The position numbers were made by a program, and so were the translations under genes. A DNA stretch of 64,000 bases from Rhynchopus euleeides (Eukaryota > Euglenozoa > Diplonemea > Diplonemida > Diplonemidae), in contig OY723293.1 of the NCBI GenBank assembly GCA_963210315.1, positions 1,550,001 through 1,614,000 of the forward strand, written 5' to 3'. The notes beneath the pieces were generated by a model, which worked only from the letters and a program-made list of their open reading frames with translations, was not told where the DNA came from and ran no database searches. Position 1 is the stretch's first letter, and each line of letters opens with the position of its first letter. This document shows positions 19,808-31,348 of the stretch, in pieces.

Positions 19808-22132
19808 GTGGGTTGGGGGGGGGGGGGGAAGACGAGGGGAAGGCGTCGCCACTTCGGAAGCTGTCTGAATCTGATGCAGCACAACGGGGTGGTTGCCTTG
19901 CGGGTGGGGGGAGGGGGTGTCGGTCCCAAGTAGACTTTATATGTTGTAACGCAGGTGGGTGGTGTGCGGGGGGGTGTCGCAGATGCCGCAGTGTTGCCGC
20001 ATCCGACAGACAGCGCTGTGTGGGGTGGAGGAGGAGGGGTGATGTGCGTTGTAGCACTGCCGCTTGTGGCACGCCCGCTTGCTGTGTCGTTGCTGCGATG
20101 GCTTCTTCTTCTTCTTTTGGATTTAGCACATCAAATATAAGGCTCGAGCAGCTTTTGGTTCCTACCGAGGGTGTTGGCAGTGGCGCAGAGAAGGCCTCCT
20201 AAGAAAGGGATCACCAAAACAACGACGGTGGCCCACGTGGTGCTCGCACAGGCCATGCTGCAGCACATCGCCAAAAAAGTGAACACAGCACAAGAATCGC
20301 AAAACTCGTTCGAAGGAGGCTGGGAGAGGCAGGGCAGTGCCTGTGTGTGCAGATGTGGCTTGCCCCTCCTCGCCGAGGCGGCGATGCCCCCGCCGCAGTG
20401 CCAAGCCCCAAGTTTGGTTGGTGGTGCTGTCCTGGCCGTGCTGCGCCGCGTTGTGTTGCCAATAATTCAGAACAAACCCGAGGCACCCCCTTTTCGCTCC
20501 CGAAATTGCAGAAAAGCAAGTCTGCATCCCACACACTTCAATGTGTGCAGGACATGCCGCACCTCCACTGTGCTACACACCAAGCCCTGCTCAAACCAAG
20601 AGCGTGGCGGTGTGTGGGCAGTCACCTTTATGTGTCGCGAACATCTGGTACCGCCTCTGCACTCTGCATTCTCTGCATGACTGGGTGCGGTGCCATACTT
20701 TTCGTGTGGGGTAGCCCTGCGCGGGATCATGGCCACATGCCGTCCCACCCTACTGTAAGCTGCCTGGCCTGGTATTGTGTGTTGATGCTCGGCTTGCAGT
20801 GGTAGCTCTTGGAATGAGGAGCACTATCCCACTATCAAGCTATGCTTCTTGACCTCCATGAGCTTGTTCGTGCGATTGAGAGTGGAGAGCGCATCAAGGG
20901 GACACTCAATGCGTTGGCGTGTTGAAAATGATGATGCTTGTCTTTGAATCTTACGGGTGGCGGCAGCTCTTGAGTGCACCGAGCCAGAGAGAGGATACTC
21001 GTGTGAGTTTCCAGCCCTAGAGGGGCCTGTCTCTGCGTGTGTCCTTTCCGCACCGAGGGGAGTCACAAGGAAAAAAGAATCGTATTGTGCGGCACAGCGA
21101 CAGCCCTCCGGCCCTTTGGCGCGATGTTGTATTCAGTTATTCCCATCTTCTCACTACCCAGATCCCACCCCCGGTTGCCAGCGTTCCTTATTTGAGCTTT
21201 TGTATCCGTTTTGTCTTGTGTATTCGTCCTGATTCGCCTGTTGTTCGAATGGCGGGTATATCGGTTGAGGCGTTCAGATGCAAGGGCCACCTTAACCGAT
21301 GACGGGTTGAGTGATACCCGTATCCACGGCCTGGATCAGGCAGCGTTCAAAGGAAAGAGAGGCCGCCAAATCAAATTTTCAGGGCTGCCAGGCGAAAGCT
21401 GTCTCGTTTTCCCGAGTGGGTCTTCAGGTTTCCTGCTCGACCGTCGGGTGTCGGACCTCGCAATTGATGCGAAATCAAACGGCCGTTGTTCAGGCTTGTG
21501 GTGGATCTGGTGTCGCTGTGGACATCAAGAAAAGTGTAAATCCCGGGCATCTGCATGTATTGTAGTCTTGGCGAATTGTTCATTTTGTACAGGTGTTTGC
21601 AGCACATCCGCTGCCTAGAGTCCAGCATGATAGCAATAAGTAAATGTGTGCAGAAACCAGGTGCCTGGGTGGTGTGTGCAGCCCCATAGTCAGGATGACC
21701 CGAGCGAAGTTCAAAACTGAACCTGAACAGAGGACACAGTCAGCAGCACGAACCCGCGAAGAGTGAACTGAGAATGCACACCTCCCCACCCCCCACCTCT
21801 GCCCTAAGTATTGAAGGCCCTGCCACTCTGAATGCATGGCAATGCGTGCACGGCGACGAGTGGGGACCCCGTGTCCAACAACAAGGGGTCTGTTGTCCTG
21901 AGCCCCGTTTCCCGGGCACAGGGGCACCTCTCAGGAACCTCACCCCTTCACACATCCACCAGTCACACAAACGTTTAACTGTCGAGGTGGCAGGGCGCTG
22001 CATATCCTGCTACGACTCAGCCAGGGGCCGTGTGGTGCAGCTATTCGACAATCTCAGGGTCAGGGGTCTGGAGGGGGGACTGCTGCACCGTGCACTCCTT
22101 CCCATCGCCCCCTCCTGCACTGAACACTCTCG
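19808..22132. other. Intergenic spacer
   Basis: No frame here is convincing on either strand. There are a G run at about 19816, a TTCTTCTTCTTTT pyrimidine tract at about 20103, and otherwise mixed sequence. A small or non-coding gene cannot be excluded. Confidence 0.4.
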
Positions 22133-22723
22133 ATGGGATGTCGCGAGTCGAAGTTGAGCGCAGATGAATTGCAGGATTTTTCAAAAATCACCCGGGGCCA
22201 CTTCACCGACGGGCGCATCAAAAAGATGCACGGCGCGTTCTACAAGGTGGCACCTGATGGCCGCATGACCAGCGCACAGTTCCAGACCTACCTAGAAGAG
22301 CTGAGCTTGATGGGCTTCTTCTCCTTCCGCGAGCATAAGAACGGCTGGGTCGACGCGGAGGTGCAGGCCGCAAAGCTGTTCCGGGGCTATGCCTACGACC
22401 GCTCGCCCTACCTCACCTTCAAGATGTATCTTGTGTGCCAGGAGGCGATCATCTTCAAGACGCCTCTCCTGCCCCGCGTCGTGTTCTCCATTGTTGATGT
22501 CAACCGTGACGGGCTGATCCAGTCAACCGATCTGGTCTGCATGGTGCAGGGTGCTGATGAGATTGAGGACGATGAGTATTTCCCGATCATTACCGACCAG
22601 GTGGCTGGCCTCTGGCTGTATCTGGCTGGCACATCCGATGTCACAGAGATCGACACGGATCGGTTTGAAAAGTGTTTAGATGAGAGCCCAGAAATGCTCG
22701 AGAAATTCCTCGCACTCCTCTAG
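22133..22723 (+). CDS. EF-hand calcium sensor with N-myristoylation signal
   Basis: 196 aa. The N-terminus MGCRESK fits a myristoyl acceptor Gly2 with a palmitoylatable Cys3, which would anchor the protein to membrane. One canonical EF-hand loop is plain at residues 122-133 (DVNRDGLIQSTD). A preceding region (about 45-110) has the spacing of degenerate EF-hands, as in the neuronal calcium sensor, calcineurin B and CBL-like families. A second acidic loop, residues about 142-149 (DEIEDDEY), follows but is not canonical. The predicted function is calcium-dependent regulation of a membrane partner; partner unknown. Confidence 0.8.
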   Translation: MGCRESKLSADELQDFSKITRGHFTDGRIKKMHGAFYKVAPDGRMTSAQFQTYLEELSLMGFFSFREHKNGWVDAEVQAAKLFRGYAYDRSPYLTFKMYLVCQEAIIFKTPLLPRVVFSIVDVNRDGLIQSTDLVCMVQGADEIEDDEYFPIITDQVAGLWLYLAGTSDVTEIDTDRFEKCLDESPEMLEKFLALL

Positions 22724-23408
22724 CATTTAGTAGTTTGCTGCCGTGTGAAAGCTGTTCTTGCCAGATCAGCTTTCGCCCTGCCACAGTCCGCATGAGCGGT
22801 CGGCTCCGACGGCTGTGCGTGCCAACATTTCGAGCGTCTTGCCATCTGACTGCGGGTTGTAGCGAATCCCCACACCCCGAGGGTGTTCTTTTCAGAATGT
22901 CTCTTCTTGCAGGGGCTCGCTGCACCGGCGTGTGTTGTTTTTGTTTCCGATTTGGACCCATCTGTGCCCTGTGAGCAGCGTGCCAAAGGTAGGCCGCCCT
23001 GCCCCCAAGCAGAGAGAGGAACGAGCCACTGTCTGTCCGCCCCGCCCCCCGCTGTAGCATATGACACCCACCTTGAGTCCCAGCATGCAGGTCCCACAGG
23101 CCGTCCGCTATCTTGTCGATCTCATCGGCAGTCACCTCAGCGGCCCTGGGCACCACATACACACAGGACCTCCAAGGCCTCAGCACCCGGCTTGGTACCC
23201 TTGGGGCTCCGTTCAGCCTACCGCTTTTCCTCGTGGCAGGGCTTCCGGCACGAGACATGGTGTATCAGCATGAGAACCTGCGTCGCAGCATATCACACTC
23301 AACAGCCCGCTATCACTCTCACTCTCACTCTCACTCTGCACCTTACATTTCTCGACACACACCCCGCCACCTCCCACAGGGGCACGGCCGCCCCCACCCC
23401 ACCCACCC
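22724..23408. other. Intergenic spacer with CTCACT microsatellite
   Basis: No gene seen. A short (CTCACT)n tract sits at about 23312-23337, about 40 bp before the acceptor-like CTCCCACAG (AG at 23378-23379) of the next gene. Confidence 0.5.
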
Positions 23409-25481
23409 ATGGTGAAGTGGCACGGTGCCGAGCAGGGCACCGCTGTGCTCGCAACCCTCGGGGCGGGATGCTCCCTCGCCGCCGCCTCCACAGGACACTG
23501 GGCTGCCGCCGCATCGCTCCTCCTGGCCAGCCTCATGGCAGTCCTGCAGAGCACCACCGCTGCCTACGGCATCAGCGCCCACCGCGAACACGGCTGGTTC
23601 ATGTGGTGGGTCAGCGTGCCCGACCGCCTGGAATCAGCACACCTCCTGGCAGCCTGCCTGGCCTGCCTCACCTGGCCCACACCCTCCGGCACTCCTTGGG
23701 GCGCCACAGGCTCCACCACCGCCCTCACAACCTACTGGCTGCTGTGCGGCATCAAGCTGGCTGATCGCTTCAGCACATCGGCCACCACGGGGCCGGCCGC
23801 TGCCCTCGAAGCCTCTGTCCTTGGCTCGGGCCTCCTGTTCGCCACCCTCTGCGCCGCACAGGACCCCGCACCCCTCGACGCGCTGCTGGGCGCCATGTTC
23901 GGCTTTGCCTTCTCCGTGGGCTACCAGGTGCAGCACGCCCTCTACCGCACCTCCGACGTGCGCCTCAAGGCGCTCCTCCTCGCCGTGCTCTTCGCAGAGC
24001 TTAACGGGGTCCCCTCCGCACCCGACATACCCGGCGAAGCCGCAAAGCTGCACGTCTGGTCCTTCGCAGCATGGGCAGGCCTTGCCGTGCCCCTGCTCTT
24101 CATCCTCAACAGGTTTGCCCTGGAGGCGACCTTCCTCAACGCCTCGCAGCTGGCGGAGGGGCACGCCGCCTTCCTGCTGCCCCCCGACATGGCGCCGCCC
24201 GCTACCGGCAGCGGCACCCCCGCTGAGTTTTCGCGCATGCCGGCGGGGTGGTCCAAAGCCCTCTTTGCGGCAACGGCTTTCATCACATTCAACCTCTGGT
24301 ATGCCGCGGCCTCCACCGCGGGCGGCGGAGCCGCCGCGGTGCTGCCCCTGCAGCTGACCCTCCCCCAGGCCTGCGCGTACCTCGCAGCGGTGGGGCTGTC
24401 GTACCCCGGGATGCCCCAGGCGTGCCGTGCGGCGGCGCTCTGCATCGCGCTGTTGTGCATCGCAGGCGACCCCCACAGCCTCGACGCGTGGTACCTCGTC
24501 GGTGTGATGCACCTGGTGGGGCTCTACCACAGCCTCCACAGCGGCACAGCCGCTGCGCCGTCGGCAGCAGCAGCTGACCCGCAGGGAGCGTCGCGGCGCA
24601 AGGGGCTGGCTGGGATACACCCGAATGCCCCACCGCAGCGTGGCGGCGGCGGTGGCGTCACCCGCAGCAAGTCTTTTGAGAAATTCGCCGCAGGGCGGGG
24701 AGGCAGTGCCGGCGGCGCCGCCGCCGCCCCGCGCAGGCCGGGCGCCCCCGGTGCCAGTGGGGCGGGTGGTGGTGGTGGTGGTGGTGGTAGTGACCACGCA
24801 GCAAACCCCACCTTGCAGGGGTCTGCAAGGCAAGGCATCAGACCCGGAGCTACGTTGGGCAGCAGTGTGGAGGGGGAGAAGGGGAAGAGGGAGGAGGAGG
24901 AGGACGAGGGGGACGATGTCGAGACCACCTTCACAGAGGACGGGGTGAAGATTGTGAGGAGGCGGGGTGGTGGTGGTGGTGGTGGCGGGGCGGCTGCGGG
25001 GGTGGAGCCGGCCGTGGTGTCGCGATATGGGGTGTGCGATGGGTTGGACAGCACGGCGGTGCTGCTGCCGTGCATGCTGCTGCTGTGGAAGGGGGGCGGG
25101 GAGCAGGACGTGCACCGCACAGCCGTGTGGGGGTCGTGCTTGCTGGGGTGTGTGTCGGCTGTAGACATGGCGTCAGGGGGTGCTGTGCGGAAGAGGCTCG
25201 CGGTGCTCAACAGCCGTGTGCTGCGCGTTGCGGCAGGGGCGCTGTGTGCCGCGTGGCTGCTGTTCCCTTGGGTGCTTGGCCCCCTCTGCGCGTGCCTGGC
25301 TTGCCTCGCATCGCAGCTGTCGGTGCGCGACAACGATGCGTATATCAGAAAGCACGACGTGGTGTCTGCATCGCACCAGTACTTTACACAGCAACTGTTC
25401 CCCCCTTCCCTCCTCCTGTTCTACCAAACGCTCGTCATCCTCCTCGGCTGGCTGGCAGGCAGTGGGGCCGGTTCGGCGTGA
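23409..25481 (+). CDS. Large multipass membrane protein, unknown family
   Basis: 690 aa from the ATG at 23409, 30 bases after a trans-splice-like CTCCCACAG. There are many hydrophobic segments: roughly ten in residues 10-385, then a Gly-, Ala- and charge-rich cytoplasmic-type loop (about 385-545, including polyglycine runs and an EEEEDEGDD patch), then four or five more helices (about 555-685). Composition is extremely Ala-rich. A conserved-looking motif SVGYQVQHALYRTSD sits near residue 175. I do not recognise a family; it could be a transporter or an organelle membrane protein. Long antisense frames on the other strand reflect GC-rich codon use and are not genes. Confidence 0.65.
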   Translation: MVKWHGAEQGTAVLATLGAGCSLAAASTGHWAAAASLLLASLMAVLQSTTAAYGISAHREHGWFMWWVSVPDRLESAHLLAACLACLTWPTPSGTPWGATGSTTALTTYWLLCGIKLADRFSTSATTGPAAALEASVLGSGLLFATLCAAQDPAPLDALLGAMFGFAFSVGYQVQHALYRTSDVRLKALLLAVLFAELNGVPSAPDIPGEAAKLHVWSFAAWAGLAVPLLFILNRFALEATFLNASQLAEGHAAFLLPPDMAPPATGSGTPAEFSRMPAGWSKALFAATAFITFNLWYAAASTAGGGAAAVLPLQLTLPQACAYLAAVGLSYPGMPQACRAAALCIALLCIAGDPHSLDAWYLVGVMHLVGLYHSLHSGTAAAPSAAAADPQGASRRKGLAGIHPNAPPQRGGGGGVTRSKSFEKFAAGRGGSAGGAAAAPRRPGAPGASGAGGGGGGGGSDHAANPTLQGSARQGIRPGATLGSSVEGEKGKREEEEDEGDDVETTFTEDGVKIVRRRGGGGGGGGAAAGVEPAVVSRYGVCDGLDSTAVLLPCMLLLWKGGGEQDVHRTAVWGSCLLGCVSAVDMASGGAVRKRLAVLNSRVLRVAAGALCAAWLLFPWVLGPLCACLACLASQLSVRDNDAYIRKHDVVSASHQYFTQQLFPPSLLLFYQTLVILLGWLAGSGAGSA

Positions 25482-25984
25482 GTGTTTTGGCCAGATGAGG
25501 CCCGGGTGGGGTGTGGGTCGTTGTACATCGGGCAGCAGGGGGGCGGCAGGTGTCGTGGAGTGTTTGGCTGTTCCCTTTCGTTCTTTTACTCTTCTGGCCA
25601 TCGCCGGGGGAATAACAAAATAGAGGCGCCCCGTCGGGCAACGGTTTGTCGTATTATTTGCTTAGTGCAGCCGATGCAAAGTAAAACGACACGAAACCAA
25701 ACAAACAGAAAGGCTGTGCGGTGCAAATCCGAAGGAGGGCACTCATCGATCCGCGAGAACACCATCCCGCCTTGCTATGTGTGGTGATTTGTTCTGCAGG
25801 GATAGGCGCCGAAGAGGTGTCCGGGAATAGGAACGAACACCGATCTGCCCCCACACCCCTCGTCGTTGAGTCAGTTAGTGACCTGCAGATTCTCCTGCCC
25901 CCTCCCCCGGAATCGAGCCCACGCGATGCACCGGCCCACACACACTTCTCCCAACTAGAAACCCACGTGACCGACACCTCAACA
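25482..25984. other. Intergenic spacer
   Basis: No gene seen. The acceptor-like CTTCTCCCAACTAG (AG at 25957-25958) lies 26 bases before the next ATG. Confidence 0.5.
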
Positions 25985-26599
25985 ATGCAGTCGATCCCCG
26001 GGCTGGCGACGACCTTCCAGATCCTCAAGGCTGGGTCTGGCAAGATTGTGTCCAAGGGCAGCACGGTCACGGTGCACGCGACGGGTATCGTGCAGGAGGG
26101 GAACAAGAAGTTCTGGAGCACCAAGGACCCCGGCCAGAAGCCCTTCCAGTACCAGGCGGGTGTTGGGGGTGTGATCAAGGGGTGGGACCAGGGCTGCCTG
26201 GGCATGTCCCTCGGTGAGGTATGTCTGCACCAGGTGACGTGTATCGTCGTCTCGCACGTTGCCCGGGTGATGTTCATTGTTGTGTATCTACGGGCCTGGG
26301 TTCAGCCAAACCACCTGGGAGACGGACACAAACAGGGGTGGAGTGTACTTATGTTACCACGAGTTGCACGTCAAACTTGTTGGGCAACCCCATCAAGGCG
26401 CAGGAATTCAGGCCGAGAGGGAGAGGGACATAGAGTTACTGCAGGTGTTTGGCCACAACCCACACGCCTCCCCGCCCTGCAGGTGCGCAACATCGTCATC
26501 CCTGCTGCTGAGGGCTACGGTGCAGGCGGCTTCCCCGCATGGGGGATCCCGGCCGGCGCCACCCTCAACTTCGAGATTGAGGTTCTCGAGATCGCGTAA
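25985..26599 (+). CDS. FKBP12-type peptidyl-prolyl isomerase
   Basis: Exons 25985-26218 and 26483-26599 give 116 aa, the usual size of a single-domain FKBP. Family motifs: VTVHATGIV, KKFWSTKDPGQKPF, GVIKGWDQG (ligand-pocket Trp), IVIPAAEGYGAGGFPAWGIPAG and LNFEIEVLE. The FWSTKDPGQ loop is the form known from plant FKBP12, so the departure from the animal FDSS version is not in itself unusual. The intron (26219-26482, GTATGT...CCCTGCAG) is 264 nt, phase 0 and stop-free, so the unspliced frame stays open. Cytosolic proline isomerase; could bind rapamycin-type ligands. Confidence 0.92.
   Translation: MQSIPGLATTFQILKAGSGKIVSKGSTVTVHATGIVQEGNKKFWSTKDPGQKPFQYQAGVGGVIKGWDQGCLGMSLGEVCLHQVTCIVVSHVARVMFIVVYLRAWVQPNHLGDGHKQGWSVLMLPRVARQTCWATPSRRRNSGREGEGHRVTAGVWPQPTRLPALQVRNIVIPAAEGYGAGGFPAWGIPAGATLNFEIEVLEIA
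26219..26482 (+). other. FKBP intron, stop-free and a multiple of three
   Basis: Placed precisely by the FKBP alignment: exon 1 ends MSLGE and exon 2 resumes VRNIVIP. Retention would insert 88 residues between two core beta-strands and so destroy the fold. Confidence 0.85.
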
Positions 26600-27716
26600 A
26601 AGCAAAGCCGGGCAAACAAAAGGCATGCCACACGGCATGCCTGGGGTGGCGAGGGTTCGGGGCAAAACCATGTGGCGTTCTCACCCCCGCCCATAAGCCC
26701 GCCCCGATACCCCGCCCCTGCTGCACCTCCACCCACCCACCCGCCTTGTGGGGTCTCGGCCACTTGGCAACCGTGGCGGGGAAGGATGTGTGCACCCACA
26801 AGGGTTAAACGTAATATGCCAACTAAACGAATGATGAATCCGATGGGGGGTGATGGATGGTTTTACCCCCCACCCCACCCCCCCCCCCCCCCCGCTCTGT
26901 TTCGGCGTTACTGTTTTTACTTTGTTTACTACAACAAGGGCTCCTGCCCCGGATTTGGCGCACAAAACGACAGCCCCGATACCTTTTTTTTGGTTTTATT
27001 TCAGCCGGCGGGGCGCCCCGTCTGAAAAAACAAACAAGGCCTTCCTTTGTTTCTCCTCGTTGGGACATGGGGCAGACAGAGGAGGGCCTGTTCCAGACTG
27101 AGGAGGGTCAAAGGGTCTCGCCTGATGCCACGTCCCGCCACCCCTTCGTGCGGCCTCGCCTAGAGTGTGCTGAACCCAGGGGTGGGCAGAGGGACAAAGG
27201 CGGCCGACAAGTGTTTAACAACTGCCCCACCTTCAAAGTAAAAGCAGCCCGGCGTCGGGAGGGTCGGGCGTTGGATGGAGGGGGGAGTGTTCCGTGATGC
27301 CCGACAGGGCGGAGATAGTGCGGCCCAGACACAGAATAGAGCAGAAGTGAAACATAGCCTCCAAAAGACGCGAAATCCCCCGCTTCCTCCCCCTCCTCCC
27401 CTTTGAGAAAGAGACAGCGGGCGAGCAAGACAGAAGAGAACTTGTTTTGTAGTGTGTTTGTTGCGTGAGGTCTCCGCGTGTAGCTCCCCGGCACCTCCTG
27501 CATACGCAGTGTGTGGTGTATGTGACGCACAAAACAAGTTCTCTTCGTAACGCTACGCTATTGCGGCCAAGACCCCATGCCTCCTACAGGACCTCGGGAG
27601 GGTAAGAGGCTCCCCCCGCAAACTCGCCACCAGGTTCCCTGCCCACCTGGTCGAACACAAGTGCCTCGCACCGGATCTCTCCCCACCCGGTGATCCACCT
27701 GACGGATACGAAAGAG
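26600..27716. other. Intergenic spacer
   Basis: No gene seen. There is a C run at about 26878-26893 followed by a fragment (about 26946-26975, CCCCGGATTTGGCGCACAAA) of the dispersed repeat also found at about 55853 and 63722. A candidate acceptor CATGCCTCCTACAG ends at 27589. Confidence 0.5.
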
Positions 27717-28956
27717 ATGGCCTCGATCCGCGCCATCATAGTAGGGTTGGTGGTCGCCTGCATCCTGATTGTGGCCACGCTGTGCACATCGCTCGCTGTG
27801 TGGAGCGGAGACCGTGCCCTGTCCGACACCGAGAAGTCACGCGATGACTCTGTGACTGCCGCATTCGACGCCGGGCAGTCGAATGTGCTGAAGGTGACGG
27901 AGGACTACCTCAACCAGGTTAGCGACGGGGCGATCCGCCAGCTGGGGTCCTTCTGGGGCACCTCAGAGAACCTGATCAACTCGTTGTGCAAGCAGATTTT
28001 CGCCGATCTCATGACGGACCCTGTGCGTGTGCAGCAGTGGGACTACATCTATGCATACCGCACACCCATGCTTCAGTCAGTGAAGTCGTTCAGCAACTTT
28101 GGGGGTGTCGGCATCATCACCATGAAGTATCAGGCAGTGCAGATTCTGCAGAACAGGCACACCACAGCACGGCCTGCTGATGAATACCACCACTACCAGA
28201 TGATTATGAACAACGGGACGGACTTCGACGGCCCAGGGATGCTCGATGTCAAGACGCGTACCGTCGACGCCGATATCGCCAACGAACGCGGTGACCCCTA
28301 TGGCAACCCGTTTTCACCCGACCTGCAGACCTTCCCGACGTGCATCCCTGGGCAGCTGCCTGTGGCGACCAACGGGACGCAGCTGGGGCAGCCCTGCCGG
28401 TACCCCGCCTACGACCTGGTCGCGGGCCACTTTGGGAAGAAAACTGACCCAAGACTTGTCCCGATGGGCGTCCCTATTTTCCTCCCCATCTCCTCGCTTG
28501 CCGATTACATCGGGACTGTGACGCAGTGCACATACGGGAACCCCGCAACGAACACAGTGATGGGTGTGGTGTACGGCGGGTCGGACATGGTTCAGATCAC
28601 AGACTTCTTCAAGTCTATTGACCTTGGGCAGGCACGCGGCTCCCTCGGCAGGCTGTTCGCGACTGTGAGGGGATCCCTTTTGATGACAGTCAGGGGCACT
28701 CTCGTTGGCACGTCGCACGGCTCGTATGCCCCTCTGCGTCCGCTCTGCGTTGTGCATTTGTCATCCTGCCACCCCCTCCCCTTCAACTGACCCCCCCAAC
28801 AGGTATTCTGTTGATGTGCCGCTGGCAGAGCGCACCAGCAACTTGATGGTGAGGCCCATCCCCGCGACGGAGTGCAGCGACAGCCTCGTGGCTGGGGCTG
28901 CAACGTTTCTCAACCAGAACTACAAAGCTCCCGGGGATTTTTGCAGTGGTGCGCAC
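27717..28956 (+). pseudogene. 3'-truncated cyclase-receptor paralogue
   Basis: Exon 1 27717-28723 is 1007 nt, exactly the length of exon 1 in the intact paralogue at 46491; intron 28724-28802 (GTATGC...CCCAACAG) sits at the same place and phase; exon 2 starts at 28803 and matches the paralogue (IPATECSDSLV against IYATNCSDMLV). After about YKAPGDF (28950) similarity stops. The rest of the sensor, the membrane helix after it, the HAMP-like linker and the cyclase domain are absent from the following 2.8 kb. The N-terminal signal-anchor helix and about 410 residues of sensor domain remain. It may be a secreted or membrane-tethered decoy, but truncation is the simpler view. The break is at CAGTG, the terminal motif of the hAT-like elements here. 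Confidence 0.7.
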
Positions 28957-31348
28957 CATATTCAGCGCAGTAGGGTGATCTCTCCGATTTTCCAAAACTG
29001 CTGGTTTACTGGTTTGGGGAACGGTCGTCGGCAGACCGTTGAAATGCCCGTGTTAGCAAGGCACACTCACGTTTCAGGTAGCGTGTCGCGTGTCACGCAT
29101 GTCGCGAACGCGGCAAGTGTACCTCCCAGGTGGGGAAGCCCGACCTCCTGTCCGATGTCAGTCAGGCTTCGAAGAAGCGCTTCATGGATGCGGCGCTGAC
29201 CTCCTACGCTGCACTGTACCCAGGGAAGTGAGATAGATGGACGGGCACACGCTACATGGGGGGTCTGGGGGGCGGTGCCCCCCAGCCGCCGGAGGCCACG
29301 GTAGCGAACATCTGTTCGTGTGGGCGTACAGATTCTGTGCGAGTTGGCTGCGTCCTCAGAGGCGACTGGAGTGGTTGGACCCCGACCTGATGGGATTCGA
29401 AGGACTTGAGTACGAGACGTACGCCACAGGGGGGTCTGGGGGGCGGAGCCCCCCAGCCGCCGGAGGCCACGGTAGTGAACGTCTGGCTCTCCAGTTGGCC
29501 AGCAAGGCGAACGGTACGTGGGACAGACTTCCCTTCCATCCTTGTGCGCGCCCTGTCGACTGGGGAAAACTTAGAAAAAGTTTTTTCCTCTGCGAAACAA
29601 CCTTAGAAAAAAATCCCCTAACAAAATTCTTAGAAAAAAACTTTTTTTCCCCTTACAAAAATTCTTAGAAAAAAAGTTCAGAATCCTGAAAGTGGGGAAC
29701 AAGCCCCCCAGTTAGGAACAGCCCTGTTCCGAAGTATATTTATTTTTTTTCTAGTTCGGGCCAGCCTAACCTCCCCTCCTTGAAATTTAGAGCGAAAAAG
29801 GACACCCCCCTCTCCTTTCCCCCCCCTCCCCGACATCATCCAAATCACGAACCTTTCTCACCTCTATTCTCGAATATGACACATCGCCCCCCGAGGTGCA
29901 TTGACCCTTGTGCAAGTCATTTTGGGGCACGCAGTTTGCCCGATACACTTATGTGCGATTATCTATCGGTGAACATCCCATTTTCTTTCCTGTTGTGGTG
30001 TGTGGTGTGATGATGTGTGGGCTATCCGGTGGTCAGAGTTGTTTTCGTATGGCCAACAAGGAAAACCATCCCTGCCCCACGCAGCCATGCGCCGCCACCG
30101 CCACGATCTCACTCCAACCTCCAGAAGATTCAGCTCCCCTGGGGGGTGGGGTCGTTTTCGAACTATGTTCCAGCAAACCAAAAATTGAGACTATTTAATT
30201 TTGTGCGAGTTCGGCGTAGCCAACTGGAGAAGCTTTATGTGCCTTAAGCTGGATCGTGCGGCCCCACTCACACCACTTCATCAGACCGGGGAGTGGTGTG
30301 CACAAAGAGTGGGGTCTGCTTGCCAGCAAAACAGTTTTTGGTAGTAAATTGTTTTGTTATCTCGCTATGCTGTCACTTTACGATCCAGCGGGGTCACAGA
30401 TAGCTTTTTCGGGGCATTTTTTGTTTACCCCACCAGATTCTATTCTTTTTGTTGTTGTTTGGAGTTGTGCTCATAGCGCTGGAAACTTTGCCACGCAGAT
30501 CATGCAGGACACACTATACCCCGCAGCGGCGCGTTGGTGTGTTCTCGCGATCGACGAACACCCGCCGGTTCTTCTCTCCCCTGACTGATTTGCAGACACA
30601 ATTTTTTTTCACACTCCCTCACCCCCCGCCTAAAAGTCCACTTTTATAAGTGCTACTCATCACGACTTGGGAGAGGGGTCCTGTCTCTCCGTGTGCAAAA
30701 CTGTGCCGGATTGCCTTATATTCTGTGTGTCGGCTCGCTTTGCTGTATATCCCAAGCGAATGGGCGAATGTCCCGGGTGTGTTAATTACTTTTTCCCCGG
30801 GGGGGGGAGGGGATGTTCTGCGTCGCTGCTCCTCCTCTCCTGCAGCCTTTCTCCGATGTGCTGCAGGTCGTGTTTCTCCAGTGACGGATGACTTATGCGC
30901 AGGTACCACAAAACTGACCAGGAGAAGGGGGAGGGGATGTGTCTAAATCTACGGGTTTACGGGAGACGTGTGTGGGTGTGTGTGTGTGCACCTCTCTTTC
31001 ACCGTTCACTGCTCCCTTACCCCCCCCCCCCGTCCTCCCCTTCCCCCCTCTCTCTTTACTCTTTACTCTTTTACCCCCACCCCCTCTCTCTGAGTCTCCC
31101 GAGATCCCTCCAGGGATATCCGGGGGGGGGGGGGGGGGGACAGGGGTGGAAAAAACCCGGGTGCTGGGCAAAAAAACCCATAAAACCCAAAAAACCCCAT
31201 AAAAACCCGCCTTGGGCGTTGCCTTAGGGTTTCCTTACGTACACCTCTGGCAGTCAAACCTGGCCGGCAAAGCAGCACCAGTGGTGGCTTTTGGGCGGGT
31301 TTTTCGGCGAACCGGGGGAGATTGGCCACATGTGGCAGAGGCTAGAGG
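28957..31348. other. Repeat-rich spacer
   Basis: Two copies of the GC hairpin in minus orientation (about 29259-29317 and 29430-29487), CTTAGAAAAAA-type repeats (about 29570-29680), and long G/C runs (about 31021, 31120-31139). Just before the first hairpin, 29115-29231, is a short frame that ends ALTSYAALYPGK-stop and looks coding-like; it may be the tail of a lost gene. Confidence 0.4.
29259..29487 (-). repeat. Two GC-hairpin repeats in tandem, minus orientation
   Basis: Copies at about 29259-29317 and 29430-29487 each read GGGGGTCTGGGGGGCGG.. CCCCCCAGCCGCCGGAGGCCACGGTAG on the plus strand, the reverse of the copy at 9047. They lie about 170 bp apart with unrelated sequence between. Confidence 0.8.

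Noticed and set aside
23634..25115. Long antisense frame opposite the multipass membrane protein
   Set aside because: Mirrors the Ala/Gly-rich codons of the sense gene; no domain, and composition matches an antisense shadow. Similar antisense frames at 2480-3460, 12210-13370 and 13470-14417 were dropped for the same reason.
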